Source: Buttiauxella massiliensis (lineage in GTDB: Bacteria; Pseudomonadota; Gammaproteobacteria; Enterobacterales; Enterobacteriaceae). Taken from it: 64,000 bases of DNA. The notes beneath the pieces are model-generated. The model did not search any database and was not told the origin of the DNA. It was given only the letters and a program-made list of their open reading frames with translations. Shown one piece after another: positions 46,106 to 57,207 of the stretch. The position numbers and the translations under genes were made by a program. Location of the stretch: assembly GCF_902500225.1 (NCBI RefSeq), contig NZ_LR722666.1, positions 1 to 64,000 of the forward strand, in the 5' to 3' direction. The stretch's first letter is position 1; the number at the start of each line of letters is the position of its first letter.

Positions 46106-46966
46106 ATGAAAAACATCCTTGCCATCCAGTCCCATGTGGTTTTCGGTCACGCAGGCAATAGTGCCGCCGAATTCCCGATGCGCCGTCTGGGCGCCAATGT
46201 ATGGTCACTGAACACTGTCCAGTTCTCCAACCATACCCAATACGGAAAATGGACGGGCAGCGTGATGCCTGCCAGCCACCTAAGCGACATTGTGCAAGGA
46301 ATTGCGGACATCGGGCAGCTTAAACGTTGCGATGCGGTGTTGAGTGGTTACCTTGGCTCTGCTGAGCAGGGCGAACATATTCTTTCTATTGTTCGTAAAA
46401 CGAAAGAGGCCAATCCGCAGGCGAAGTATTTCTGCGATCCGGTAATGGGCCATCCTGAAAAAGGCTGCATCGTCGCCCCAGGTGTTGCCGAGTTCCATAC
46501 GCGCTACGCATTACCAGCCAGTGATATTATTGCTCCAAACCTGATCGAGCTTGAGATCCTGAGCGGTCATGCGGTTAACTCCGTTGACGAAGCGGTTTCG
46601 ACTGCGAGAGAACTCATCGCGAAAGGCCCGGAAATCGTGCTGGTGAAACACCTTGCTCGTGCGGCATATCAGCAGGATCGCTTTGAGATGTTGTTAGTGA
46701 CTGCAGACGAAGCCTGGCATATTCACCGTCCGCTGGTGGATTTTGGCGATCGTCAGCCCGTCGGCGTTGGCGATGTGACCAGTGGTCTGCTGTTGGTGAA
46801 ATTGTTGCAAGGTGCAACGCTTCGTGAGGCTCTGGAGCATGTTACTGCTGCGGTTTACGACATTATGGTCGTGACGAAGAAAATGGAAGAGTACGAACTG
46901 CAACTGGTTGCGGCCCAAGAAGGCATTGCGAAACCAGAGCATTATTTCACAGCTGTGAAGCTTTAA
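46106..46966 (+). CDS. pdxY: Pyridoxal kinase PdxY
   Basis: A 286-residue ribokinase-family enzyme. [19 protein letters not shown] and the anion-hole region [19 protein letters not shown] are visible. It phosphorylates pyridoxal in B6 salvage, functionally linked to pdxH nearby. Confidence 0.96.
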   Translation: MKNILAIQSHVVFGHAGNSAAEFPMRRLGANVWSLNTVQFSNHTQYGKWTGSVMPASHLSDIVQGIADIGQLKRCDAVLSGYLGSAEQGEHILSIVRKTKEANPQAKYFCDPVMGHPEKGCIVAPGVAEFHTRYALPASDIIAPNLIELEILSGHAVNSVDEAVSTARELIAKGPEIVLVKHLARAAYQQDRFEMLLVTADEAWHIHRPLVDFGDRQPVGVGDVTSGLLLVKLLQGATLREALEHVTAAVYDIMVVTKKMEEYELQLVAAQEGIAKPEHYFTAVKL

Positions 46967-46971
46967 AACAC

Positions 46972-46996
46972 AAACGCCCTCAACAGAGGGCGTTTT
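46972..46996 (+). terminator. pdxY terminator
   Basis: ACGCCCTC and GAGGGCGT make an 8-bp stem with loop AACA, followed by TTTC. Confidence 0.8.
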
Positions 46997-47010
46997 CAAT
47001 TATGGACTCG

Positions 47011-47613
47011 TTAAATCCCTTCAGCCGTTAGAGCCGCCGCAACAGCCGGGCGCGCTTTCATACGTTCCATAAACGCGTCGATATTGCTAAGCCCCTCCAG
47101 ATTGAGTTTAACCGCCCCCGCCCAACGCAACACGGTAAACAGATACGCATCCGCCACGCTAAAACGCAGACCCATCAGCCACTGCTTGTCATTCAGCTCT
47201 TCGTTGACGTACTTGAATTTCTTCTCAAGCGCTGCACGAGTAATGGTTTTAAACTCGTCAGGCGTTGCCGGATTGAACAGCGGGGAGAAACCTTTATGCA
47301 GTTCGGTAGCGATGTAGTTCAACCATTCCAGCGTGTGGTAGCGCGTCATGCTACCTGAAGGGGCAAGTAACTGGCGGTCAGGCACTTTATCTGCCAGGTA
47401 TTGCACAATTGCTACGCCTTCTGTCAGCAGTGAACCATCGTCTAGCAGCAGTGCCGGGACTTGACCCTTGGCATTAATTTCAAGGTAATCATCACCAGCT
47501 TCGGTTTTCTTTGCCGCTAAATCGACTTTCACCAGGGAGAAATCAACACCGGTTTCGCGCAGGATAATATGTGGGGAGAGGGAACAGGCACCAGCTTTAT
47601 AATACAGTTTCAT
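47011..47613 (-). CDS. gstA: Glutathione S-transferase GstA
   Basis: A 200-residue beta-class GST starting [22 protein letters not shown], with the beta-class Cys10. The N-terminal thioredoxin-like domain is followed by an all-helical domain. It conjugates or reduces electrophiles with glutathione. GGAG precedes the ATG. Confidence 0.95.
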   Translation of the reverse strand: MKLYYKAGACSLSPHIILRETGVDFSLVKVDLAAKKTEAGDDYLEINAKGQVPALLLDDGSLLTEGVAIVQYLADKVPDRQLLAPSGSMTRYHTLEWLNYIATELHKGFSPLFNPATPDEFKTITRAALEKKFKYVNEELNDKQWLMGLRFSVADAYLFTVLRWAGAVKLNLEGLSNIDAFMERMKARPAVAAALTAEGI

Positions 47614-47665
47614 TACTGAACTCCTATGGGGCGCTAAGATACCCTATGTTAGTGCGCATATGGGC

Positions 47666-47700
47666 AAAAAAAAAGCCGTTAGCGATAAAAGCTAACGGCT
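47666..47700 (-). terminator. dtpA terminator
   Basis: On the minus strand AGCCGTTAGC and GCTAACGGCT form a 10-bp stem followed by eight T. Confidence 0.93.
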
Positions 47701-47724
47701 GAAAATAACATGTTCCCCGCTACA

Positions 47725-49233
47725 TTACGCGGTAGCTGTTTCCTTAGAGGTCTCAGCTTTTTCGTCAACCTGCTGTGCCATACGGTTCAACTTAGGCGCA
47801 GTGAGCATCATCAGAACCGCGATAACAGCGGTAGCAATACCAATCTGCATGAACACGTGACCATATACAGCCAGTGATTGCAGTGGATCGGTTACGTTTT
47901 CTGGAACAGCCATCAGGTTCGCAACTTTACCTGCAATGATTGCAGCACCAGCAGTAGTCAGGAACCAGCTACCCATGATGAAGCCCATCAGGCGCTGTGG
48001 AACCAGTTGTGCAACCATTGCCAGACCCAGACCGGAAATCATCAGCTCACCAATACTCTGCAGTGCATAGCTCAGAATCAACCAGCTTACAGACACGATA
48101 CCGGCATCAGATGCGAATTTCGCACCCAGTGGCAGCACCAGGAAGGCCAGAGAGCACAGGATCATACCGAACGCAAATTTGTGCGGCATCGGCATGCGGT
48201 CGCCCATTTTGTTGTAGATAGCAGCCAGAATCGGGCTACCAATCATAATCCAGAATGGGTTCAGTGCCTGGAACTGCTCAGGTTCGAACATCACACCCAG
48301 AATGGAGTGTTCAACGTTACGAATCGCAAAGAAGTTCAGAGAGGTTGGCATTTGGCTATACAGCACGAAGAACACAATCGCTTCAACCATCAGAATGAAT
48401 GCAACAATCATCTTACGACGAGCAGCACCCTGCATTGCGAAAGCTTCTTTAGCAAAGATAATCACGATGCCCAGAGCGACTACGCCCAGAACCATACGTG
48501 CGATGCCCTGGTTGTGCAGCAGCCAGGTTGCCGCAGTAATCAGTACCAGAACACCCACAATAGTGGCGCCCAGCTTGCCAAAATTCACCGGCTGGAAGTC
48601 AGGTTTAGAACCGTGGTTTTTGACCCACTTCTTACAGAACATGAAGTTCACGAGAGTGATCAGCATACCCACGAAGCTCAGGGAGAACGCAACGCTCCAG
48701 CCATACTTCGCTGCAAGCCATGGAGTGGCAAGCATAGAGAAGAATGAACCGATGTTGATGGACATGTAGTACATAGTGAATGCACCGTCCAAACGCGGGT
48801 CATCTTTATCGTAGCAAGTAGAAAGCAGGGAGGATGGGTTAGCCTTAAACAGACCGTTACCCACAGCGATAGTCGCCATACCCATATACACCACAGCCAC
48901 ATCGTGACCGGAGTAAGCGACCAGCGCGTAACCGATAGCCAGTACGATAGTACCGAGCACAATGACGCGCTTGGTGCCGAGGACTTTATCGCCTAACCAA
49001 CCACCGATAGCGACCATTCCGTAGACCAGTGCGCTAAAGGAAGAGAACAGGGTGATGGAGTCAGCTTCGGACATACCCAGCATTTTGACCAAGTAAACGG
49101 CCATAATACCTTGCAGACCGTAGTAGCCAAAACGCTCCCACAATTCGATAGAGAAAATCAGATAGAACGATTTAGGTTGTTTGAAAGCATTCAGACTAAT
49201 GCTTTCTGCTGGTTTCTTGTTTGCAGTCGACAC
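47725..49233 (-). CDS. dtpA: Di-/tripeptide:proton symporter DtpA (TppB)
   Basis: A 502-residue POT/PTR2 family transporter with fourteen expected helices and the ExxERFxYYG motif in [11 protein letters not shown]. It imports di- and tripeptides with protons. The start is GTG at 49233, giving STANKKP as in E. coli, with AGAGG 7 bases upstream; the longer ORF to 49284 is not conserved. Its 5' region is long (about 600 bp) and contains a perfect CRP site. Confidence 0.95.
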   Translation of the reverse strand: MSTANKKPAESISLNAFKQPKSFYLIFSIELWERFGYYGLQGIMAVYLVKMLGMSEADSITLFSSFSALVYGMVAIGGWLGDKVLGTKRVIVLGTIVLAIGYALVAYSGHDVAVVYMGMATIAVGNGLFKANPSSLLSTCYDKDDPRLDGAFTMYYMSINIGSFFSMLATPWLAAKYGWSVAFSLSFVGMLITLVNFMFCKKWVKNHGSKPDFQPVNFGKLGATIVGVLVLITAATWLLHNQGIARMVLGVVALGIVIIFAKEAFAMQGAARRKMIVAFILMVEAIVFFVLYSQMPTSLNFFAIRNVEHSILGVMFEPEQFQALNPFWIMIGSPILAAIYNKMGDRMPMPHKFAFGMILCSLAFLVLPLGAKFASDAGIVSVSWLILSYALQSIGELMISGLGLAMVAQLVPQRLMGFIMGSWFLTTAGAAIIAGKVANLMAVPENVTDPLQSLAVYGHVFMQIGIATAVIAVLMMLTAPKLNRMAQQVDEKAETSKETATA

Positions 49234-49850
49234 ATATACCTCTTTTTTTACATCCCAATTTAACAGGAGTTTTCTAAGCGTCATGCCAGCGGCATTCGCT
49301 TTTTTAGTTATAAGAAAGGGGGAAACGGCGGGTAATGTTCACTATCCTGCGGCTTCAGGCAAGGGCTTTGTAATACTCTGTTACATATATCTCTCGCGGA
49401 ATAAAGCTCCAAAAAGCAAATTGTTATTCAGCGTTAAATTTTATCAAAATGGGCTTTACCGATTTATTCTCTTTGGTAATGCTAAAAAAAATTCATTTTA
49501 GTTATATATTCTGCTTTATGGCTTAATGTGTAGTGATATGGGCGGGGTGTAAAGATTTGTGCAGCCTATTGTACTGCTTAAGTTAGCTAATCACTGATGA
49601 ATGCGAGGTTATTTGTTTCATTTTGATGACCTAAATTTAACACTGTGTTATCAGTGTGATCTGTGTCACATAGTTATGGAAAATTCTTATCGTAAAAAAA
49701 CGATTAACCTGTTGGGGTGATTATTCACCACATGATTAAACCGAAACGGTAATGATTCGTAGAATAAAACAATAGATTAGATGAGTCAGACAGCGATGTG
49801 GGAATGAACATGAACCTAACCTGCCACTTACGCAGCAGGTGGGAGGGGGA
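49234..49850. other. dtpA-nth intergenic region
   Basis: 617 bp, very AT-rich, with no convincing ORF on either strand. It holds the dtpA ribosome site at one end and a perfect CRP site at 49655-49670. A small RNA or long leader is possible but not demonstrated. Confidence 0.55.
49655..49670. promoter_or_regulatory. Perfect CRP-consensus site
   Basis: TGTGATCTGTGTCACA matches TGTGA-N6-TCACA at all ten positions. It lies 422 bp upstream of the dtpA start. Confidence 0.75.
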
Positions 49851-50486
49851 TTAGATATCGACTTTCTCTTTGAATTCACACAGATCTTCAATGATGCACG
49901 AGCCACAGCGCGGCTTGCGAGCTATACAGGTATAACGGCCGTGCAAAATGAGCCAGTGATGGCAATCGACTTTAAATTCTGCCGGAACAACTTTCAGTAG
50001 TTTTTCCTCGACCTGCTCAACGTTCTTGCCCGGAGCAAAGTTGGTGCGGTTACATACACGGAAGATATGAGTATCTACGGCGATAGTGGGCCATCCAAAG
50101 GCAGTGTTAAGCACCACGTTCGCTGTTTTGCGACCAACCCCCGGCAAGGCTTCGAGTGCAGCCCTGTCTTCGGGTACTTCACCGTTATGCAGCTCAATCA
50201 ACATCCGGCATGTCTTGATGACGTTCTCAGCCTTGCTGTTAAAGAGACCGATGGTTCTGATGTATGACTTAATACCATCAACACCCAGATCCAACATAGC
50301 CTGCGGAGTATTAGCTACAGGGTAGAGCTTCGCTGTTGCCTTATTGACGCTGACATCCGTCGCCTGAGCTGAAAGCAACACAGCTATCAGCAATTCGAAT
50401 GGAGAATTGAATTGTAACTCAGTGGTAGGGTGAGGGTTGTTGTCACGCAGGCGCGTGAGGATCTCTAACCGTTTGCTCTTATTCAT
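49851..50486 (-). CDS. nth: Endonuclease III
   Basis: A 211-residue base-excision repair glycosylase/AP lyase. The helix-hairpin-helix [14 protein letters not shown] carries the catalytic Lys, VDTHIFRV the Asp, and a C-X6-C-X2-C-X5-C iron-sulfur motif closes the protein ([17 protein letters not shown]). It overlaps rsxE by 4 bases as last gene of the rsx operon. Confidence 0.97.
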   Translation of the reverse strand: MNKSKRLEILTRLRDNNPHPTTELQFNSPFELLIAVLLSAQATDVSVNKATAKLYPVANTPQAMLDLGVDGIKSYIRTIGLFNSKAENVIKTCRMLIELHNGEVPEDRAALEALPGVGRKTANVVLNTAFGWPTIAVDTHIFRVCNRTNFAPGKNVEQVEEKLLKVVPAEFKVDCHHWLILHGRYTCIARKPRCGSCIIEDLCEFKEKVDI

Positions 50487-51172
50487 AACGCTTTCTCTGG
50501 ATTACCTTCCATTGCAGCAGCTTGCGCTGCGCGGCGCGTTTTCATTTTTTCATCAATAAGATACTTAACTGCCAGCATTAAACCCAGGCCGATAAATGCG
50601 CCAGGTGGCAACATTGCCAGCAGGAAAGGGGTATCAGTGTGGAAAACCTCAATGCGCAGGACTTTTGCCCAACTACCCAGCAGCGCATCGGCACCGTCGA
50701 ACAAGGTCCCATTGCCAATGATTTCACGCAACGAGCCTAAAACAAACATTGCGCTGGTGGCACCCATGCCAATAGCTAAACCATCCAAAGCGGCGAGCGG
50801 CACACTACTTTTTGCAGCAAACGCCTCGGCTCGACCAATAACGATGCAGTTGGTAACAATCAATGGAATGAAAATCCCCAACGATTGATACAGACCGTAA
50901 GCGTAGGCATTGATCAGCATCTGAACGGTACTGACTACCGAGGCGATGATCATGACATAAATTGGAATACGAATTTCTGTCGGGACCCAACGACGTAGGG
51001 CGGATACGGCACTGTTGGTCAATACCAACACCAGCGTAGTCGCAAGTCCCAGCCCAAGGGCGTTGGTGGCAGTAGAGGTGACCGCCAACAGTGGGCAAAG
51101 GCCTAATAACTGCACCAGAGTCGAGTTATTTTTCCATAATCCCTGAACGACAATATCTTTTACTTCGCTCAT
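50483..51172 (-). CDS. rsxE: Rsx electron transport complex subunit E
   Basis: A 229-residue membrane protein with about six helices, related to NqrD/RnfE. It overlaps rsxG upstream and nth downstream by 4 bases each. Part of the RsxABCDGE complex that reduces SoxR to switch off the superoxide response. Confidence 0.96.
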   Translation of the reverse strand: MSEVKDIVVQGLWKNNSTLVQLLGLCPLLAVTSTATNALGLGLATTLVLVLTNSAVSALRRWVPTEIRIPIYVMIIASVVSTVQMLINAYAYGLYQSLGIFIPLIVTNCIVIGRAEAFAAKSSVPLAALDGLAIGMGATSAMFVLGSLREIIGNGTLFDGADALLGSWAKVLRIEVFHTDTPFLLAMLPPGAFIGLGLMLAVKYLIDEKMKTRRAAQAAAMEGNPEKAL

Positions 51173-51795
51173 GGTTGAGCTCCACAGGCTGGAGGATTAT
51201 CAACTTGCGATGGCAGTGTTTTGGCGAATAATCCCGCTCGTTTTACCGCATTGACAACTGCACGAGGGGTAATGGTCGCGCCGGTAAACTGATCAAACTG
51301 ACCGCCATCCTTTTTTACCGCCCAGCTTGAATCATCATTGCCTTGAATTGTCTTACCGGCAAAATGCGTGATCCAGTCACTCAGACGTGTTTCGATTTTA
51401 TCGCCAAGGCCGGGTGTTTCATGATGTTCAGTGACTCGAGAACCCAACACTTTGCCGTTAAAATCCGCCGCGACCAGCAATTGAATGGCGCCAGAATAGC
51501 CATCAGGGGCGGTGGCTTCCATGACAACCGCAACCGGTTGTTCACTTTTACGCGCCACAAAAATATGGCGTTCGCCTTTACCTAACGGTGAATCATTGAC
51601 GACGACACAACTGGCCTGAATATTGTTGTCATAGATATCGGTCGAAATCACCTGATCAAACAATAGCTTCTGCTGTGCAACAGCTTGCTGTTCGATAGTG
51701 TCTTTCGTTAAGGCATTGACGACCGCAGTTAGTCCGGTTGCCAATATCGCAAACAGAGCCAAAGTAACGCCATGTTTTTGCATCGTTTTTAGCAT
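51169..51795 (-). CDS. rsxG: Rsx electron transport complex subunit G
   Basis: A 208-residue protein with one N-terminal helix and a periplasmic FMN-binding domain; the FMN is attached to Thr in [11 protein letters not shown] at 51795 with AAGGAG 5 bases away is preferred over the adjacent GTG at 51798. Part of the SoxR-reducing complex. Confidence 0.95.
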   Translation of the reverse strand: MLKTMQKHGVTLALFAILATGLTAVVNALTKDTIEQQAVAQQKLLFDQVISTDIYDNNIQASCVVVNDSPLGKGERHIFVARKSEQPVAVVMEATAPDGYSGAIQLLVAADFNGKVLGSRVTEHHETPGLGDKIETRLSDWITHFAGKTIQGNDDSSWAVKKDGGQFDQFTGATITPRAVVNAVKRAGLFAKTLPSQVDNPPACGAQP

Positions 51796-51804
51796 CACGG
51801 CTCC

Positions 51805-52854
51805 TTAGCGATGCCCGTAAGCACGTGGGCGGGTGTAATAATCGATCAACGGAACAGTGATGTTTGCCAGCAAAACGGCGAAAGCAATACCATCCGGATA
51901 ACCACCAAATGTACGAATCAGCCAGACCAGTAATCCGGCCAATGCACCGAAAATCAGGCGCCCACGATTGGTGGTCGATGCCGTTACCGGGTCGGTGAGA
52001 ATGAAAAATGCGCCGAGCATAGTGGCACCCGAGAACAGGTGAATCAGCGGAGATGCACATTTTTCCGGAGCAAACATCCAGCCGAGCGTGGAACACACGG
52101 CAAGTGTGAGCAGGAAACTAACCGGAATATGCCAACGAATGGCACCTTTGAGGAGCATAAACAGGCCGCCCGCCAGGAAAGCGAGGTTAACCCATTGCCA
52201 GCCGATACCAGCCAGGACACCGTTATAAATTGGCTCTTGTAACAGATCGTTGGCGGAATGCCCGGCGCGTAAGCCTGTTTTAAAGGTATCCAGTGGTGTT
52301 GCCTGACTTATCCCATCAATACCCATGCGCAATTGCGTCATAGTGTCACCAGCCAGAGTGGAGCCGGAGAAAATAACGTGCAGCGAATCAGCAAAGCCGG
52401 GAACCGTAGCGGCCAGTGTGTGTGGCGGTAACCAGGATGTCATTTGTACCGGGAAGGCAATCAGCAGTACGACATACCCGACCATTGCCGGGTTAAATGG
52501 GTTGTGACCAAGTCCGCCATACAATTGTTTTGCGATAATAACCGCAAAAACGGTTCCAAGTACCACCATCCACCACGGAGCAAAAGGTGGAATGCTCATC
52601 CCTAATAGCAGGCCGGTTAATGCGGCAGAATTGTCACCGAGGATTCTCAGTGGTTGTTTGCGAAGTTTAAGTACCAACAGTTCTGCAGCAACTGCGGTCA
52701 GAATGCCTAATGCTATTTGCACCAGGCTACCCCAGCCGAACCAATACCAAAGCATTGCCATTCCAGGCAACGTGGCCCAGGTCACCAGCAGCATAATCTG
52801 TGAGGTGCTGCGCTGGTTATGGGTATAAGGGGAGCTTGCTATCTTGAAAACCAT
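51805..52854 (-). CDS. rsxD: Rsx electron transport complex subunit D
   Basis: A 349-residue NqrB/RnfD-like membrane subunit with nine or so helices and the flavin-attachment motif [16 protein letters not shown]. Starts immediately after rsxC ends. Confidence 0.95.
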   Translation of the reverse strand: MVFKIASSPYTHNQRSTSQIMLLVTWATLPGMAMLWYWFGWGSLVQIALGILTAVAAELLVLKLRKQPLRILGDNSAALTGLLLGMSIPPFAPWWMVVLGTVFAVIIAKQLYGGLGHNPFNPAMVGYVVLLIAFPVQMTSWLPPHTLAATVPGFADSLHVIFSGSTLAGDTMTQLRMGIDGISQATPLDTFKTGLRAGHSANDLLQEPIYNGVLAGIGWQWVNLAFLAGGLFMLLKGAIRWHIPVSFLLTLAVCSTLGWMFAPEKCASPLIHLFSGATMLGAFFILTDPVTASTTNRGRLIFGALAGLLVWLIRTFGGYPDGIAFAVLLANITVPLIDYYTRPRAYGHR

Positions 52855-54924
52855 CTATTCCTCTGATGCCATTTGAAGCGCAGCTTTACGTGCCTGAACA
52901 CGGGCAATCGCGGCGGCCACTGCGGCTTTGCGCGGATCTTGTTCTTCGGCAGGTGTTTCTACAGATTGTTGTTCAGCCTGGGCCGCTTTACGGGCTTTGG
53001 CTCGGGCAATAGCTGCTTCAACCGCCGCTTTGCGTGGGTCGATGGTTTCGACTTCAGCCGCTTCAGCATCTGCAGTCGATACTTGAGCTTGCACTGCTTT
53101 ACGGGCTTTGGCACGGGCAATAGCGGCTTCAACGGCTGCTTTGCGAGGGTCGATGGTTTCGACTTCAGCCGCTTCAGCATCTGCAGCCGATACTTGAGCT
53201 TGCACTGCTTTGCGGGCTTTGGCGCGGGCAATAGCTGCTTCAACGGCTGCTTTGCGAGGGTCCGGGCTGGTAGTCTCAGTCGCGCTGCCTTGCGCTTCTT
53301 TTTCAGCCTGACGTGCCCGAGCTTGAGCTTTGCGCGCTTCACGCGTCGCAATCACTTGCTGGTTATCAGGCTGGCTACCCGGCTTAATAACAATTGGCTC
53401 ACTACCCTGAGCTTTTTTATTTTTCACTCGGGCAAGGGCCGCCTGAATGGCATCATTATCTTTCGCTGTCGGTTGAACAGCAGCCTGCTTATGGCGTTCA
53501 AGACGAGCAGCCTTTTCGCGCTCAAGACGAGCCTGACGAGCTTCAAAGCGAACTTTTGCTTCAGCTGTACGTTTGGCTTCCAGCTCAATTTCGCGGATCT
53601 CCGCTTTTTCCTGGCGGAAATACTGCACTAGCGGAATATTGCTGGGGCAGACGTAGGCACAAGCGCCGCATTCAATGCAGTCTTTAAGATTATGGGCCTG
53701 GGCTTTATCGTGCTGCTGCCCCCGGCTGAACCAGTAAAGCTGCTGGGGTAATAAATCAGCAGGGCAGGAATCAGCACACGCGCTACAACGGATACAGCTC
53801 TGTTCTTCTTGTTGCTCGCCCATTTCACTGGCGGAAGGGGCTAGCAAGCAGTTAGTAATTTTGACGACCGGAACATCGAGCCACGGTAGGCTGAAGCCCA
53901 TTAACGGCCCGCCCATAATCACCTGTTGGTCGTGTCCTGGGCGGAACCCGGCAAAATCCAACAAATGGCGAACTGGCGTACCTAAACGTGCCCAGACATT
54001 ACCAGGCTGTTGAACTGCGCCGCCAGTTAACGTCACCACGCGCTCGGTTAATGGCTCGCCGTCTATAATGGCGCGCTTTACGGCAAACGCAGTACCGACG
54101 TTTTGCATCAGTACACCGATATCGGAAGAACGACCACCTTGTGGAACCTGCTTACCCGTCAGAATTTGCGTCAGCTGCTTGGCACCACCGGACGGGTATT
54201 TGGTTGGGATCACCCGCAGTTCAATACCCTGTGTATTGCAAAGCACGGCACGCAGCATAGAAATCGCTTGCGGTTTATTATCTTCAATACCGATTAACAC
54301 GCGCTGGGGTTGCAGAATATGCGCAAGAATTCGCACACCATCAATGATTTGCGCAGCGCAATCCTGCATCAGGCGGTCATCAGCAGTGATGTACGGTTCG
54401 CACTCGGCAGCATTGATAATCAGCGTGTCGATTTTATCGCCACCGCCTTGTAATTTGTTGCCGGTTGGGAAACCTGCGCCACCTAAGCCTGCAACACCAA
54501 ACTGGTGAATGCGGGTAATCAACTCATCGCGACTGCGGGAGGTGTAGTCCTGCCAGCCATCACGCTCAATCCACTTATCTTCACCATCGGCTTCAATAAT
54601 TACGCTCAACTCAGCCAGCGCAGAAGGATGGGCAGTGGAGTGGGGGGTAATAGCAGTTACGGTTCCGGATGTCGGTACGTGAACAGGTAACATACGGCCA
54701 CGCCCACGAGTCAAAGGTTGCCCTCTTAACACATAATCGCCAGGTTTTACGCACAGTTCGCCTTCAGCACCAATATGCTGCTTCAAAGGAATAACCAGTT
54801 TTTGCGGTAAAGGAACCTGGCGCAGTGGCGTGCCGTTGGACTGAGTTTTCATTTCTGGTGGGTGAATGCCACCATCGAAATCCCAGATTTTATCTTTTTT
54901 AAAACGGGTAAATAACTTAAGCAT
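52855..54924 (-). CDS. rsxC: Rsx electron transport complex subunit C
   Basis: A 689-residue iron-sulfur/NADH-binding subunit. The start [22 protein letters not shown] at 54924 follows GGTGGAG; the ORF extension to 55107 overlaps rsxB and is not real. Two 4Fe-4S motifs are visible ([24 protein letters not shown]). The C-terminal tail is Ala/Lys-rich with four DPRKAAV units, two of them in a 37-residue perfect-length repeat; the repeat number is lower than in E. coli (740 residues). Overlaps rsxB by 8 bases. Confidence 0.96.
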   Translation of the reverse strand: MLKLFTRFKKDKIWDFDGGIHPPEMKTQSNGTPLRQVPLPQKLVIPLKQHIGAEGELCVKPGDYVLRGQPLTRGRGRMLPVHVPTSGTVTAITPHSTAHPSALAELSVIIEADGEDKWIERDGWQDYTSRSRDELITRIHQFGVAGLGGAGFPTGNKLQGGGDKIDTLIINAAECEPYITADDRLMQDCAAQIIDGVRILAHILQPQRVLIGIEDNKPQAISMLRAVLCNTQGIELRVIPTKYPSGGAKQLTQILTGKQVPQGGRSSDIGVLMQNVGTAFAVKRAIIDGEPLTERVVTLTGGAVQQPGNVWARLGTPVRHLLDFAGFRPGHDQQVIMGGPLMGFSLPWLDVPVVKITNCLLAPSASEMGEQQEEQSCIRCSACADSCPADLLPQQLYWFSRGQQHDKAQAHNLKDCIECGACAYVCPSNIPLVQYFRQEKAEIREIELEAKRTAEAKVRFEARQARLEREKAARLERHKQAAVQPTAKDNDAIQAALARVKNKKAQGSEPIVIKPGSQPDNQQVIATREARKAQARARQAEKEAQGSATETTSPDPRKAAVEAAIARAKARKAVQAQVSAADAEAAEVETIDPRKAAVEAAIARAKARKAVQAQVSTADAEAAEVETIDPRKAAVEAAIARAKARKAAQAEQQSVETPAEEQDPRKAAVAAAIARVQARKAALQMASEE
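53041..53262 (-). repeat. Tandem 111-bp repeat within rsxC
   Basis: Two near-identical 111-bp units (53041-53151 and 53152-53262) encode [19 protein letters not shown] plus an acidic linker. Degenerate partial units lie at 52865-53040. Such units expand and contract between strains. Confidence 0.9.
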
Positions 54925-55495
54925 GTTGCTCCACCGGAATGATACGAACCGGGATTGTTTGCAGATCCCACTTCCAGCTTTCTGTGGTGGTTTCGACCGG
55001 TCGCAGCTCAATACAGCGCGTAGGACATGGGTCGACACATAAATTGCATCCGGTGCAAAGGTCACTAATAACGGTATGCATTGCGCGGGTCGCGCCAACA
55101 ATGGCATCTACCGGGCAGGCCTGAATACATTTTGTGCAGCCAATGCAGTTGGGTTCGTCGATAACCGCCAACATGCGCACAGGCTCCTGGGCTATTGTAT
55201 CGCCTTCAATCGGCTGCGGCTCGACGTTAAGCAACGTGGCGATCTTTAGCATCACGGCTTCACCGCCCGGGGCGCACAGATTGATCTTCGAACCTTGATT
55301 GCCGACAGCTTCCGCATAAGGACGGCAACCCGGGTAGCCGCATTGCCCGCACTGGCTTTGTGGCAGCAATTCATCGATTTTATCAACGATTGGGTCTTCC
55401 TGGACCTGAAAGCGGCGCGAGGCATAACCCAGGATAAGCCCGAATATCAGACCTAACAGGCCTAGAGCAACCACTGCAATCCAAATCGTACTCAT
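54917..55495 (-). CDS. rsxB: Rsx electron transport complex subunit B
   Basis: A 192-residue ferredoxin-type subunit with an N-terminal membrane helix, the CGQCGYPGC cluster motif and two 4Fe-4S motifs ([28 protein letters not shown]). Passes electrons within the Rsx complex. Confidence 0.97.
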   Translation of the reverse strand: MSTIWIAVVALGLLGLIFGLILGYASRRFQVQEDPIVDKIDELLPQSQCGQCGYPGCRPYAEAVGNQGSKINLCAPGGEAVMLKIATLLNVEPQPIEGDTIAQEPVRMLAVIDEPNCIGCTKCIQACPVDAIVGATRAMHTVISDLCTGCNLCVDPCPTRCIELRPVETTTESWKWDLQTIPVRIIPVEQHA

Positions 55496-56076
55496 CAGAA
55501 CTTCACCAACCCGCTAAAGCCCATAAACGCCAAAGACATTAAGCCTGCGGTGATAAGCGCGATGGCATTACCGCGAAAAGGTGCAGGAACATCGGCTACC
55601 GCAAGGCGTTCGCGAATCGCAGCAAACAGCACCATTACCAGTGAGAAACCTACCGCTGCTGAAAAACCGTAGAGTGCCGATTGCAGGAAGTTATGACCGA
55701 GATTGATATTTAGCAACGCAACACCAAGTACCGCGCAGTTAGTGGTGATTAGCGGCAAAAAGATACCCAACAGGCGATAGAGCGCCGGGCTGGTTTTACG
55801 CACCACCATTTCGGTAAATTGCACGACGACTGCAATCACCAGAATAAACGCCAGGGTGCGCAGATAGACCAAATCAAGAGGAATAAGGATCAACTCGTTG
55901 ACCAGCCATGCGCAAATTGACGCCAGAGTCAGTACAAAAGTGGTCGCCAGCCCCATGCCAATAGCCGTCTCCAGTTTTTTGGAAACGCCCATAAACGGAC
56001 ACAGGCCAAGAAACTTCACTAATACGAAGTTATTGACCAGAACCGTACCAACAAAGAGCAGCAGATAATCTGTCAT
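55495..56076 (-). CDS. rsxA: Rsx electron transport complex subunit A
   Basis: A 193-residue six-helix membrane protein, [20 protein letters not shown] at the start, related to NqrE. First gene of the rsx-nth operon. The start at 56076 gives the E. coli length. Confidence 0.97.
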   Translation of the reverse strand: MTDYLLLFVGTVLVNNFVLVKFLGLCPFMGVSKKLETAIGMGLATTFVLTLASICAWLVNELILIPLDLVYLRTLAFILVIAVVVQFTEMVVRKTSPALYRLLGIFLPLITTNCAVLGVALLNINLGHNFLQSALYGFSAAVGFSLVMVLFAAIRERLAVADVPAPFRGNAIALITAGLMSLAFMGFSGLVKF

Positions 56077-56166
56077 GAATGAGACCTGAAACAAAAAAAA
56101 GCCGCCTATTATCGTCTAACCGCAAGATGACGACAACTGGGCGTTTATAGGGTTATTACAGCGTAG

Positions 56167-56619
56167 TTAAGGCTTAATAAATGTTTGCTTCACACGTTTC
56201 GAGCGCTTGAGGTAAGGAACCAGCAAGGCTGCAGCCAACAGAGGGAACATCAGCTGACGTAATGCCAGATCGTCACTCACTGGGGAAAACGCGAAGGTTT
56301 TAATCGCCAACAACACAGACAGCAATAACCAAAGAATATAATGACGTACCACATTCTTACGGCGTTTGAAGAAGGCAATAGTCAACCACACGGTATAACC
56401 CCACATGGCAATCGCACAGGCGATAGAGGTGTACCAGAGCACGACCATTTTGGGGCCTTGTGCGCTCATAAGTCGATGGCTTTCTGGGGAGATAAGCATC
56501 ATAAGATAAATGGCCAGAGCAATACTGCTGCTGAGTAAGGTCATTAATAGCCATGCGAGAGGGGCCAGGAGCCAGCCTGCAATACGTGGTGCCTGCGTAG
56601 GGACTTGGGTAGTCGCCAT
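56167..56619 (-). CDS. ydgK: DUF2569 inner-membrane protein YdgK
   Basis: A 150-residue protein with four hydrophobic helices. Start at 56619 has GGGAGGAAA just upstream. It fits E. coli YdgK by position between cnu and rsxA and by its DUF2569-type pattern (RIAGWLLAPLAWLL). Function unknown. Confidence 0.85.
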   Translation of the reverse strand: MATTQVPTQAPRIAGWLLAPLAWLLMTLLSSSIALAIYLMMLISPESHRLMSAQGPKMVVLWYTSIACAIAMWGYTVWLTIAFFKRRKNVVRHYILWLLLSVLLAIKTFAFSPVSDDLALRQLMFPLLAAALLVPYLKRSKRVKQTFIKP

Positions 56620-56711
56620 GTTTCCTCCCGAAAATAATAAGACTTTCCTTATGCGATTCATAAGGCGGGGGGATTATAAGGTTTTTTCAACACTTTGCTA
56701 CCGTCGCGGCA

Positions 56712-56927
56712 CTAGACAACATATCGCCAGACGGATTTTGGGACACAACCTAAATCAAACAGCCGCCCACCAGAAACTAATTCAGCACGACGATGATCGG
56801 CCGCGCGATACATATTCATCAGGTCAGTATCATCAGTAAGAGTGTAATTAAGATGGTCGAAGAGTTTTTCAAGGCTTTCAGGCGAGCTGATTTTACGAAA
56901 CTTCATTAAATAATCGAGAGCAGTCAT
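56712..56927 (-). CDS. cnu: OriC-binding nucleoid-associated protein Cnu (YdgT, Hha family)
   Basis: A 71-residue Hha/YmoA-family protein containing [25 protein letters not shown] and [17 protein letters not shown]. It binds H-NS/StpA and modulates silencing of acquired DNA. Same length as E. coli Cnu. No blr gene was found between cnu and ydgJ. Confidence 0.96.
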   Translation of the reverse strand: MTALDYLMKFRKISSPESLEKLFDHLNYTLTDDTDLMNMYRAADHRRAELVSGGRLFDLGCVPKSVWRYVV

Positions 56928-57207
56928 GAGGTGTAGTTATCCATGCAGTAAATGACCAGGGCACGCTGTGCGTAGGGTGTGCGTGAATAATAAACGGAAA
57001 TGCTTATTCATATATATAACCTAATGCTCATGTTTGATTTTTTAGGAGTTTTCATGAGCAGGTAAGTGGCATAACGGATGCCCAAGAGCGCTTGCTACAA
57101 GACGGTTGTCTGATGAATGCGCAACCAGAACGCAACAATATAATTACCTGTTGTTACAATCCCCAGGATAGTATCCAATAGGTTGTCCAAAAATTTGAGG
57201 AAAGAAA

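Noticed and set aside
47878..48747. 289-residue plus-strand ORF opposite dtpA
   Set aside because: Shadow of the strongly coding dtpA frame, His/Asn/Gln-rich composition, no start signals.
52873..53631. 252-residue plus-strand ORF opposite rsxC
   Set aside because: It is antisense to the Ala/Lys repeat tail of RsxC; its Phe/Cys-rich repeats mirror that codon use and match nothing known.
56928..57207. blr small membrane protein gene between cnu and ydgJ
   Set aside because: E. coli has blr here, but no ORF resembling it was found on either strand.
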